This document shows positions 12,161 to 21,939 of a DNA stretch of 64,000 nt, in pieces. The stretch covers positions 119,957,509 through 120,021,508 of the forward strand of contig CP136068.1 in NCBI GenBank assembly GCA_032622095.1. The letters run 5' to 3'. The position numbers were made by a program, and so were the translations under genes. Each line of letters starts with the position of its first letter. Positions within the stretch are counted from its first letter, which is position 1. This DNA is from Siphonodentalium dalli. Lineage: Eukaryota > Mollusca > Scaphopoda > Gadilida > Siphonodentaliidae. The notes below the pieces were generated by a model, which was not told the origin of the DNA, did no database searches, and saw only the letters and a program-made list of their open reading frames with translations.

Positions 12161-15100
12161 GTAAGTAAACACCTTCATTGCTGAATGGATTCTCCAATTC
12201 AGTTATAAAATTATACTTTGGAATGGTCTATTTCTAATTTGGAGGGATATTTGATAATACAAGTGTAGAATATATTGGATTCCTATTGAATTGTTTGGAT
12301 GGACCGTTCAGATAATAACAGTTTTGTTTACATAACAATGGTTTCAACGCACACAATTTCGTTATTGGAGAACTATCAATAATGAATATAAGAACAAAGT
12401 TTATCTATTTCTCTATGATCTTCTTCATGGTGATGTTTTACAGAAACTTTAATGTTTTTGCACATTCAACTACGAGTGCCTTGGTCCCTTTAAAAGTCAA
12501 GTTTTTCACTAGAGTTCATCCTCTAGTCATAATTAGTTGCCCATGTCATTTCAAATGCTTATGCATGTCTGCCTTTCTATCTAAGCTTATAACATCCGAA
12601 TTTGATTTGCAGGGTGCCGTTTCTGTGTTAAACTCCAAGCTGAATGTGTTGGAGATCAGTAATATCGAACAGGTAGAGGCCCGACTACACAATGTTCTAC
12701 AGAAATTATCTCAAGTCAAAGAAAAAAAGTCATCAGAGGAAGAAGGTGCGGACGAGGAACAAAAAATGAAGGTAACCAAATAATTGATCAAAATGTTTTT
12801 GATCATTATGTACATGGAATTTAATTTTAAATAGACAAAACTAGAGAAGGGCCTGTCCCAGATGGGACTGAGATATACCCCCCATATTCAACATGTTATT
12901 TGAATGTAGTAGCCATTACTGTATATTGGGCACTGAAATTATGTGAACAGGTAACCCTAAATCCCCTAACACTAATCTTGAACCTCTTAACCCTTAATTC
13001 TAATCCTAAAACCTATTGACTGAAAAGTGTAGGAATAGAAGCTCGGACAAAATTATGCATTTTGGGAAGATTTTATAAGTCGAAAAAGGGGAATAATTCC
13101 ACGCAAAAAAGTCGGACAGACGTCATAATCGCAGGTGCACAGGTTCCCATGGTACTAAATATCCGTGCCAAGATTAAAAAACATTGACCTAAAAATGTAG
13201 GAATAAAAGCTGGGACAAAATTATGCATGTTGCAAAAACAATTATAAGTCGAAAAAGGGGGGATAACTCCACCAAAAAAAGTCCGACAGACGTCATAATC
13301 GCAGGTGCACAGGTTCCCATGGTGGTTGATGTCTGTGCCAAGCTTCACGGAAAATGATCATAAAACGACTGAGAAAAACACCGGACAAATTTGTGTCCAC
13401 AGACGGCTCGACAGACGGACGGACAAGCTGATTCCAGTATACCCCCCACAACTCGTTGCGGGGGGTATAATAAATGTTTAGTTGAGGTTCAAGTTAACTA
13501 CCAGAACAATATAGGGTTGTTAATTATAAATGTACCTTAATTTCATTGTGGCATGCCTGAAAAAAATGGTCATGTTAGGCAAGTGGTTCATCTATGGACT
13601 TCATTTCCTAATATTAATATAGCCTGCAGCTGTAGCCTGTGTGTGTTACACTAAATCATGTTTGATAATTGGTCAATTGCCAATTGGGTCATGCATTTCA
13701 TATCCCAATAAAACACACCATAACACAGTCAGACGTAGCATATTGTTGACCTAGATGACTAAATGCGGTATGATAGAATAACTGGGCATGTTTATTGAGT
13801 ATGCGGCCATAGTATAAGTGATCGATATTTCACAGGTAGAATATTGGGCTGACATACCATGCTGCATGGTACAGTATCAAAATTGCAGACAAATTAAAAC
13901 AAAAACTCAGTTTGAAGAAACTGATAATGAAAAGCAATATATAATATAAGAAATGAATGTAGTTTGAGCAGGTTTGAGTGTGCTTGTACCCAACGACCAC
14001 AGTGCTAGACCCTTTTCAATAAAACACACTCAAACTACATTCATTTCTTAAATGAATGATAGGAAATTAAGATTTTATGGATGTGTTTATAAAAAAAGGT
14101 ACAGGCTGAATTCAAATTGTGGTTCATGCAGATAATATTTGTCAGACTTATAGGCCATTAAAACCCCAAGTTTTTAGCTCACCTGAGACGAAGTCTCCGT
14201 GGAGCTACAGTCATCACTCCTCGACCGTCGTCTGTCCGTCCATCTGTCCGTCAACAATTCTTTAAACATCTTCTCCGGAACATAAGACCGAATGGGTTCA
14301 TATTTGGTGTGGATGTTCCCTAGGTGACTCTCATTCAGATTTGTTCAAATGAGGTCACTGGGTCAAATAGTTGCGAAAGCAGGGCCATAAGTCTATTCAT
14401 CCATAGTAACTTGAGAAGAATGACTTCTTCTTAAGAACCATTGGGCCAATTTAGCTTATAATTGGTATGGAGGGTCCTTGGGTGACTGGGGTTTAGATTT
14501 GTTCAAATGGGGTCGCTGGGTCAAATAGGGGCAGAGCCAGGGACATAACTCTTTTAAAAAAAGGGTCACCAGGGTGACTGCACCAAATTTGGTTTACATC
14601 AGTCTAAAGCAAGAACATGCAAATAGCAGATACTCAGAGGTCTATGAGCTATGAGGTCAAACCCATTTTAACACATCTGAGAACACAGAATGTTTACTTA
14701 ACACAATATAGAAGTCACATTGATTATAAAATAATAAATGAAATGGCAGTGTTAACAAAATCTGATTGGAGTGACAGCTCTGTTGATTAATAGATTCAAC
14801 CTCTCTGCCTGGCATATTTAGCATACGTTTGGTATGGAGAGTCCTTGGGTGCCCGGGATTCAGATTTGTTCAAATGGGGTCACCAGGTCAAATAGGGGTG
14901 TGACCAGGGACATAACTCTTCCCCCATAGTAATTCTTAAAATGGCTCCTCCTCAAGAGCCATCAGGCCTATTTAGCTTATATTAGTAACTAGTATGGAGG
15001 GTCCTTGTGTTACTTGAGACTGGGTTACAGATGTGTTAAAATGGGTTCAACCAATCAAGAAATGACATTTGGTGTAATGGCCTATGGAGAGTTGGGATTA

Positions 15101-18100
15101 AATTTTTTTTGAATGGGGTCCCACCATTAAAAAAGGGGGAATGTCAGGTTGGAACTTTGCAACAGTTAGGAAAGCTTGAGGTGTCACTTGTAAAATTTCA
15201 ACATGTGCAAAGGAATTTTACGAACTTGGAAGTGTGTCTGCTTCAGTTGGGAGGGAGCAGACTATGGACTATGTGGGGTGGGGGGATCAGGGCCATGGAG
15301 TTGAAAATTTCAAGGTGGACACCCCACTGCTCAGCAGAGACCCTCTAGGCTACGTCCCTCTTTAGGACTACTTGTTTTTAAGTGATTTTGACAAGTACTA
15401 ACTCTTATGGTCTTCCGAGTCCCAGTCTTCGCAGGCTTTAGAGTCTGGTGAGAGTCTCCACAGTCATTGAATGTCTTGTTAAAATATAGACTGAGTTTGA
15501 ATGGGAGATTTCTATAATTATTTTCGAAAGAATTATTGGCCCCTTTCGATTAGACCTGAATGTTTTTCCTTTCCCAGCTGTAACACACTTTGTTTGACAG
15601 CAGTCATTTACCATCTACTGAGAGTGGAAATAAACTTTATATACTTTTACCTGCATTTTTAATTTAAGCTATATTTTTTCAGATTGAACGGCTGTATGAT
15701 AGTATAAAGAAATGGGAACAAGTAGCTGATTCTCTGCCCCATGTGGTCGACCGACTCACAGGGTTACATGATCTGCATGAACAAGGTTAGTAAACATTAA
15801 TTATACCCCTATCCAAAAGATGGGGGGGGGATACTGGATTACATGCATCTGTCCGTCCATCTGCTCATATATCCAAGCCTTGAAAGTCATTTGCAGAATG
15901 AGGTCCCCAGAGGGTGAATTTAATGATGCTATCGCACACAGTGGGCTAGCATCACCAAATTCACCCTATGGGGACCTCATTCTGCTTAGGCATTAGCAGA
16001 ATGAGGTTCCCAGAGGGTGAAATGACAGGCTCACTATTTCAAGGCTTGCATATATCTCAACCATGGGTTGTCAGATCTTGATGAAATTTGGTATGCAGGT
16101 TTGTCATCAGGAGGGCTTTCAAAAGAGGGTTAATTGATGTTGTTCACTAGTGCTGAAACGGATATTTCCGCCAAAGGAAGCTGTTCACACTGAACTATAT
16201 GGATATATGTCCTGCGTTTGTAAACCATAGTAGAAAAGGGGTTAACTTTTTGTGGTCGCCTACGATCCCTCGCGGTCTTCAGTGGCTTGCTCGGAATCAG
16301 TCACGCATGCGCAGTCCCAATATAACCGATTGAATTCGTCAGTTTATTTTCTGCTACGAACCGAACGGAAGTCTAAGGGAGTATTTTTCCGAATTTGTTG
16401 TTTAACAACTAGACAACAAATTCAATTTATCGATACAATAATTACTGGTCGCCTACGCGTTAGTTTTTAGAATTATTGTTTCGAATTCACGGACCGTTTC
16501 GCTTCAAACATACAAATTGTCCGGGTTTTCGATCAGGCGGCGGACTTAAAATTTTTCGAATATGAAAATCGACATTTCGCCATAATCAGCCGCCATTTCA
16601 AGGCCTTACGAGGCGCATAGATTATTGTGAGCAATTCATCTATGTAATTATTATAGAACCTATAAGGTATGATATAATTTGTCAGATATAAATGCCACGT
16701 GATTCGCTACCGGAAGTCTCCTAATTTCGTGGGAATTTATTTACGCGTGGACATTTATTTAGCAATAATTACCATCGCTACTGACGCTATCTATCATAAT
16801 GTTATGAACAACATTCTTTCTCATAATACTTTGTTGTTTTATGGTTCAATACAACTGATCCAGATGTGTTGGTCACATTTGAACTTAAAAGTTGATTACA
16901 ATTTACATCTGGGTTTATCAATGTAAAAACAGTAGTGTCATTATTACTTTAATAAATTGACAGAGATTGATATTGGACAAGTGTTATAATTCTGTTCATG
17001 GTTTCATTCTCGTAACGGAGCATCACCTTCAATGTAACAATCTCAGCCATGTGCTAGCGGACCGGGGATCGCACCCTGGTCAGGGTATTCTGACAGGGGG
17101 CTGGGTTACTACAATCCTGGATATGGCTCTAATTGGGACACAAAATTACAAATCATGGGTGCTCCGGTTTGCATTCTCTAGAGTAAGGCAAGAAGCTTAT
17201 CGTCACTCTGACGGTGTTTAATCATGGTTTCACTATCTACAAATATATTTGAAGATACTTTGGTTTGAAAAACCTTTCCCCTTCTTGATTCAATTATGAG
17301 AATGATTCCAGCCCGACAGGTATTTAAAATCGTGGTGACTTGACCCCTCCAGGTAACTGGCCCACTGGCAATAACTGGCGAGCGTGGCCTGGATGACGTT
17401 CCCCAATGAATAACGATATAATAGCAGTGGTATTCCAAGACGAGGAAGGTGGGGGCCCTGGGGGGAGACATTATTTATGGCAAGTAACCATATCAAATGT
17501 GAGCTTGGTACAAGAACAGGCTGTACATCCAATACAGCATGCATTGTTCATAAAGGGCATGGTAGGTGTTTTGAAGGTATTCATGGACTAGCTGGAGTCT
17601 CAATGAATTTAAAAATATATACGTGTCCCGACCTTTCATACCGTTGATATGGCGAATATACTTCACACACGAATGAAGCATATTTACATGGAAAGCATTT
17701 ATATTGTCACGTGTCCCACGACCACTGCCAATAGCCTTTCCGACAAGAGGCCATCAGCATGGCTCTTCATACTTCTATTGCCCATATCAATTTGATTATC
17801 TGGCACATAGACAATAAAACAGGCAAAGACGTTTGCGCTGTGCAGCTAAGCTTTCGAGGAAGCTCATTGACCAGCATTACCGACCTTTCCTAAGACGCAG
17901 GCAGGGGACCACCCCGTACGAGTGGATCCCATCCCCATGGCACAGATGCCCGATCATAAGGGCCTGAAGCCATGCTGCCAACTCTGCGCATTTCGGTCTA
18001 TGCTGGGTTTGTCCTCTCTTCCTTAAGGTGTAGAAGGCGCACCTTCATTTCTTAGAATCGGATCGCGGTGGGTATTCCGCTGGGAACACGGACTGCTCTC

Positions 18101-21100
18101 AAGTGCCTAGTGGTCGTGATGGCCTAATAATAGTAATGTGTGTGGATTTAGGCTGCACATAATACTTGTGATTGCACATTTTGCTGTCTGTCTCCATTCC
18201 AAAGGATGGTGCTCGTTGGGAAATTTCTCCAAAATTAATACTCGTACCGACACTATTGTTTTGGCACCTGAGAGTAGCGGTTTGCTTTCTCATTGGATGC
18301 TCTGGTCACCTGCGGTGTTCGGCCATGTTCTCTGAGGGGCTATATATATATCTTTAATGATACATTGGATTGTGCCAGGGATCTCTGCTCTGGCTCCGAC
18401 CATTGGATTGTTGGGCGCAGCTTTAGTAGGGTCTTCTGACATGATCTCATGATGACTTATATATCACCATGATATATCTATGATATCATTTTATATATCT
18501 ATATATGCGAAAGATTTGTGTCACCGGGTTTCTGCAATGCTATCTTGTGATACATAGGTACCTCAGAGACATGAGACATGTTCTCTGTGGGGTTGTATAT
18601 CTATATTTAGTGATACGTTGGATCATGACAGGGAGCTGTGATCTGGCTCCGACCATTAGATTGATGGGCGCAGCTTTGGAAGGGCCTTCTGACATGGTCT
18701 CATGAGGAAAACTTAATATATATATCCCCCGGATATATATATTATATCATTTTATATATATATACGCAATGTGTATATTGTGATACATAGGTACCTCAGA
18801 GAATTGTGAACGTGTGATAACTGTTCTAAGGGCAGGACCAGTTCACGCTCCTCCGGTTACGTCTCGACGGTTCAACCAATTCGTGGGGATACGTCTGGTG
18901 GAGTTGTCGGGGTACTTGGGACCTCCAGGCCATTTGGCCCCCACCAGACGCTAGCGGTTCTGGGCGCTAAAGCTGCCAAAATCGCGTGCGTACGTATCGA
19001 CACCGGCTGGATGGCCTTCGGCAGCTTAAGTGTAGGGCAGGGGCCGTACCCATGAGGTAAAGCGCTGAGTTCCCCTGGTCACGATCGGAGAAAAATGACC
19101 TCTCCCCACCCTCCAGCTTGGCCAGGATATTAGGTTGGGCATGACCACCTACAGCATGCGATGGTGGGGGCTCCCTCTGATCCGATGGCTTGACTCGCTT
19201 ATAGTTGTATAACCCATTTGGGCTAATGGGCTCTCCATTTGATACCTGTGCCACAGATTGGGCATCAGGTTATCTGCCATTTGCATTGGTGAACAGCAGT
19301 TAGTTAAACTCTTAATGTTGGTTGTCTTGCCATCTTTGGAGTGGGCCTCCTCCAGTGCAGGTCGTTATGTCGCTAAGGCGGAGAGGGAGTTAGTCTCCTC
19401 GCATCTCAAATCGGCTGCATTCTTAGAACTGACGGATGAAGAACAGAGAATTGCTCGGTTCGCTCGCAATTCTGAATTGAATGGCACCACCTGGGATGTT
19501 GCTTCCAAAAACAAGGGGGGGAGGTACATGTTTGGGCAATATAGCACTCTAATTATATGAGTTATTTCACGTACCTAATCATAACAGATTCATTAAAAGA
19601 GTTCCTATTTAGGTACAATCTGTTTTAGAAGAGTGCATTCCCTCCAAAATTTGGCTATTAACTTTATTGCTCGTGCCTCCTCCTGGGCTTGCATTCTAAT
19701 CCATATAGTTCAGTGTGAACGGCTTCCTTTGGCGGAAATATGATATTTTTAAAAATATAATATATATTTCCTTAAAGAAAGCCTGAACACTGAACTATCA
19801 TAGGGCCCTCCCATGGCGGTGCCATTCCCAACCCCGCAACTCGCCAATCTCCTGATTGAGTTGAAAATAAACTGACGAATTCAATCGGTTATATTGGGAC
19901 TGCGCATGCGTGACTGATTCCGAGCAAGCCACTGAAGACCGCGAGGGATCGTAGGCGACCATAAAAAGTTAACCCCTTTTCTACTATGGTTTACAAATGC
20001 AGGACATATATCCATATAGTTCAGTGTTCAGGCTTTCTTTAAGGAAATATATATTATATTTTTAAAAATATCATATCCGGTTGACAACCAGTTACTGTCG
20101 GCAACCAGTTGAAGTAAGGTCAACAGGTTAACCGCTATGTAATACACACACGCGATGTCAATGAAAAAATCCTTTGTATACAGGTCCTTCATTAGCACGA
20201 GACTGCCAACAGTAGCTTTTAAACACGAGTACTTTATCTATTTGGCCACAAACTTTATCTCAAGGGTAAATGGTCAAAATTAAACATATTCAAAGTCAGA
20301 ATCGGGTGTGAGATCAAAAGACTTTCATGAAACGAATAATGCGTCTTTGATGTTCTGATGACTGGGGAAACATGTGCACTGAGTGGTCTGCAAAGATCAA
20401 TGCATCAGTGATATAAACATTTGCATATTTATGCAGACGCATTGATATATATATCGAATGAACTTCCAATGGCGACCTTTATCTTTTAGCAATGCAGTTC
20501 AGTCAAGCGTTGACGTACCTTGATACAACACAACAAGAACTAACCAGAAATCTGCGGTCTCAAGGTGAAGGATTCAAACAGGTAACTTTTGAACATTATT
20601 TAAATAGGTCCATAATATTCAAGTGTAAAGGGGTACTGTACTCTAAATCTGGCCATTCATGGGACCCTCTCCTTTTATACTCCACAGAATATATGCAGCA
20701 AATGAATGAATTGAGCCATGGCTTAGTGCAAATTACACTTGTGTATAAAAGTAGATGGTCCCACAAATGGCCTGTTCAATTTATCATTTTTTAACTTTAG
20801 CAATTTTTTCAATGATGTATATTTTGAAGACACCCACAGTTGCCAAGAGTACCAAATGTTCAGCACAAGTGGTATTGTGGATTTAACCATGAGCCTTTAG
20901 CCACCAAAATACCATGAGTGGTAAAAATTTGGTATTTTATTTATACCAAAATTATTATTTTTTAATTATTCCATGAATTTATCTACAATATTGCTACTCC
21001 GCTGGTTACATTTAATATATATCCCCACCAAGTGACCCACATACGAAACTACCTATGATGAATGTGTGTCACGTGTAACGATTCATTCCATTCAGTGATC

Positions 21101-21566
21101 CACCTATTTATCAGCCTAGTAAGTCATTTGATATTTCCTTTAAGATTTTCACTAGTTAACATGTTCAATGACGACACCCATTCAATTACATGCAAAAAGT
21201 ACCATTTAACTCGGCAGTTAATGTTACATTAACAAGATATTTCAACTAAATGTAACATGGGAAATATTTTATTCATCTCTCCCATATTCAGGGATATAAC
21301 ACGTCTGCCCTTCCAGGAAAAAATCCAACTATCCAAAAATGTATTTTCTCGCAATATATTCAATAGATTTGGTCGAAAAATAGTTTTAAGTTTTGTTGGA
21401 TCTTTTTCCAGATGTATGGTTTATAAACAGCTTTTTCAATGCTACATGTTCATGCATAGCACCATTTATATTACAGCTGGAAGAAAGCTTCCAGACAAAT
21501 AATAACTCTATCAAAGAAAACTTCAGTAGTATAGAAGACAGAGTGAACACTATGAGCAAGAAATGA
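12122..21566 (+). CDS. DCTN2: Dynactin subunit 2 (dynamitin), C-terminal five exons, partial gene
   Basis: Dynamitin is the shoulder subunit of dynactin that links the p150Glued arm to the Arp1 filament, so it supports dynein cargo transport and spindle function. Five exons (12122-12160, 12613-12771, 15683-15785, 20490-20581, 21477-21566) splice in frame through GT-AG introns into about 160 residues ending in TGA. Family-specific strings are AVSVLNSKL, QVEARLHNVLQKL, KKWEQVADSLPHVVDRL, LHDLHEQ and YLDTTQQEL, all in the C-terminal coiled-coil region. Full-length dynamitins are about 400 residues, so the N-terminal ~60% must be encoded further left. With no exon visible between the satellite and 12,122, the array is probably intronic. 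Introns carry Helitron-like repeats, a hAT MITE and a DIRS-like element. The gene is convergent with CAPN7. Symbol by homology from recall, not a search. Confidence 0.92.
12613..12771 (+). CDS. DCTN2: DCTN2 exon (53 codons)
   Basis: Bounded by TTTGCAG and GTAACC. It encodes a coiled-coil segment (LNSKLNVLEISNIEQVEARL) followed by a charged, Glu/Lys-rich stretch (SSEEEGADEEQKMK). Phase 0 at both ends. A longer open frame beginning at 12,382 is a fortuitous extension into the preceding intron and not a separate gene. Confidence 0.92.
12838..13475. mobile_element. Dispersed repeat with GCGGGGGGTAT end hairpin (Helitron-like guess), copy 1
   Basis: It starts ACTAGAG..CTGTCCCA.ATGGGACT..ATACCCCCC and ends in the hairpin ATACCCCCCACAACTCGTTG then CGGGGGGTAT. 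Inside, a ~155-bp unit (TGTAGGAATAAAAGCT; CGACAGACGTCATAATCGCA) is tandemly repeated. A second copy is at 43,228-44,003 and the same start motif opens the element at 57,050. Terminal hairpins and tandem cores recall non-autonomous Helitron/Helentron elements of bivalves, but I cannot confirm the 5'-TC and CTRR termini. Confidence 0.6.
13948..14049. repeat. Inverted repeat, 21-bp arms
   Basis: AAGAAATGAATGTAGTTTGAG (13,948-13,968) is matched by its perfect reverse complement at 14,029-14,049. A shorter GTTTGAGTGTG / CACACTCAAAC pair sits inside. It could be a small foldback element within the DCTN2 intron; no target duplication was found. Confidence 0.7.
14175..15070. repeat. Dispersed repeat with GTCCGTCC-type block and ~400-bp internal repeats
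   Basis: It starts with AGCTCACCTGAGACGAAGTC, TCTGTCCGTCC and a long recurrent motif (GGTATGGAGGGTCCTTGGGTG, CAGATTTGTTCAAATGGGGT, GGGACATAACTCTT) seen at about 14,280, 14,460 and 14,830. This is a repeat type common in mollusc introns; its boundaries are diffuse. Open frames within it (for example 15,109-15,348) have no recognisable product. Confidence 0.55.
15683..15785 (+). CDS. DCTN2: DCTN2 exon (34 codons + 1 nt)
   Basis: Acceptor ATTTTTTCAG, donor GTTAGT. It encodes IERLYDSIKKWEQVADSLPH followed by VVDRLTGLHDLHEQ, the best conserved dynamitin stretch in the window. It ends in phase 1 (one G), completed by CA of the next exon to give Ala. Confidence 0.95.
15874..16048. mobile_element. 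hAT-type MITE, family C copy 1
   Basis: The termini CAAGCCTTGAAA and TTTCAAGGCTTG are flanked by a perfect 8-bp direct repeat CATATATC (15,866-15,873 and 16,049-16,056). The interior carries the family hallmark GCAGAATGAGGTCCCCAGAG in both orientations. Eight-bp target duplications are typical of hAT transposons. It lies in a DCTN2 intron. Confidence 0.88.
18320..18810. repeat. ~240-bp tandem duplication with AT-rich tails
   Basis: CTCTGGCTCCGACCATTGGA, TGGGCGCAGCTTT and GGGTCTTCTGACATGATCTC at about 18,385-18,450 recur at about 18,640-18,705. Each is followed by TATATATC-rich sequence and GTGATACATAGGTACCTCAG. The duplication is internal to the DIRS-like element. Confidence 0.75.
19258..19560 (+). 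pseudogene. Open frame at the 3' end of the DIRS-like element
   Basis: This 100-codon open frame ends with GRYVAKAERELVSSHLK, then FLELTDEEQRIARFARNSEL and NGTTWDVASKNKGGRY. It lies just upstream of the internal complementary region, where DIRS elements end their coding part. Homologous but frame-disrupted DNA (GGCACTACCTGGGATG, CCAAAAACAAGGGGGG) occurs at the equivalent place, minus strand, in the elements at 35,928 and 47,904. That shared location suggests a remnant of an element-encoded protein. No tyrosine-recombinase residues could be identified and the function is unknown. Confidence 0.4.
19715..19800. repeat. Internal complementary region of DIRS-like copy 1
   Basis: The order is ATCCATATAGTTCAGTGTGA, GGCTTCCTTTGGCGGAA, an AT palindrome (GATATTTTTAAAAATATAAT), TTCCTTAAAGAAAGCC, then TGAACACTGAACTAT. 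The first part is the inverse of the left terminus; the last part is the inverse of the right terminus. Confidence 0.75.
20490..20581 (+). CDS. DCTN2: DCTN2 exon (30 codons)
   Basis: Acceptor ATCTTTTAG, donor GTAACT. CA completes an Ala codon from the previous exon, then MQFSQALTYLDTTQQELTRN and LRSQGEGFKQ. The LDTTQQ string is strongly family-specific. Confidence 0.95.
20582..21476. other. DCTN2 last intron, nothing recognised
   Basis: AT-rich intron with no repeat shared elsewhere in the window and no coding evidence. Two short open frames here are consistent with chance. Confidence 0.55.
21477..21566 (+). CDS. DCTN2: DCTN2 terminal coding exon with stop
   Basis: Acceptor TATATTACAG. It encodes LEESFQTNNNSIKENFSSIE then DRVNTMSKK and ends with TGA at 21,564-21,566. 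The alternating hydrophobic/polar pattern fits the C-terminal dynamitin coiled coil. No canonical AATAAA was noticed shortly downstream; ATTAAA occurs near 22,049. Confidence 0.9.
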   Translation: MEESFQTNNNSIKENFSSIEDRVNTMSKK

Positions 21567-21637
21567 TAAGCGGTATGTAATCTACTATATTACTGAGAGC
21601 CCATTCCGTGACTTACTCTTATAAATGAAAATTTCAG

Positions 21638-21673
21638 TTAGAGGACAGACTGATAGCTATGAGCAAGAAATGA
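21638..21673 (+). CDS. DCTN2: Possible alternative DCTN2 last exon (tandem copy of the real exon end)
   Basis: A ~90-bp block covering the last ~36 bases of the terminal exon plus downstream sequence is repeated immediately after it (ATGAGCAAGAAATGATAAG and TGTAATCTAC recur). The copy is preceded by ATTTCAG and reads LEDRLIAMSKK then TGA in the frame left open by the previous exon (phase 0). If spliced, it would replace the final 29 residues with 11. It may instead be a relic inside the 3' UTR; the tract before the AG is A-rich and therefore weak. Confidence 0.35.
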   Translation, partial: LEDRLIAMSKK

Positions 21674-21939
21674 TAAGTGGTATATGTAATCTACAAAATT
21701 ACAGAGTGCCTATTCCATGACTTACACATAAAAAAAATTCACAAGATAGATTTCTCATAAAAAATATTGTAATTTACTAAAAATTGCCACATTTTCTGTC
21801 CAAATTCATAGAATAATCGGAGAAAAAATTATTTCCCGCTGACATAAGTTCCTGTTGACTGATCTCTGTAAAACAAAATTATTATCTTATACCATCGAAT
21901 CTATGCAGAAAGTTCAGGGAAGACAAACGCCATCATTAC

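Larger units (their letters stand above)
16167..20078 (+). mobile_element. DIRS-like element with inverted terminal repeats and internal complementary region, copy 1
   Basis: Outer inverted repeats of ~190 bp are near 16,167-16,352 and 19,862-20,060 (for example GAATTCGTCAGTTTATTTTC versus GAAAATAAACTGACGAATTC). Their extreme tips differ: TTCCGCCAAAGGAAGC on the left, and the inverse of TTCCTTAAAGAAAGCC on the right. The block at about 19,715-19,800 contains the left tip inverted, an AT palindrome and the right-type tip, so it is the reverse complement of the joined ends. That layout is diagnostic for DIRS-type retrotransposons. No reverse transcriptase, RNase H or tyrosine recombinase was recognised, so the copy is degenerate or non-autonomous. 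It sits in a DCTN2 intron and has no obvious target duplication. Confidence 0.7.

Noticed and set aside
12382-12783. 133-codon open frame as a separate small gene
   Set aside because: Only its last 53 codons are the DCTN2 exon. The upstream part is intronic, as shown by the TTTGCAG acceptor and homology starting at 12,613.
16252-16470. Short open frames in the inverted terminal repeat of DIRS-like copy 1
   Set aside because: They lie within the non-coding inverted repeat, which is mirrored at the other end.
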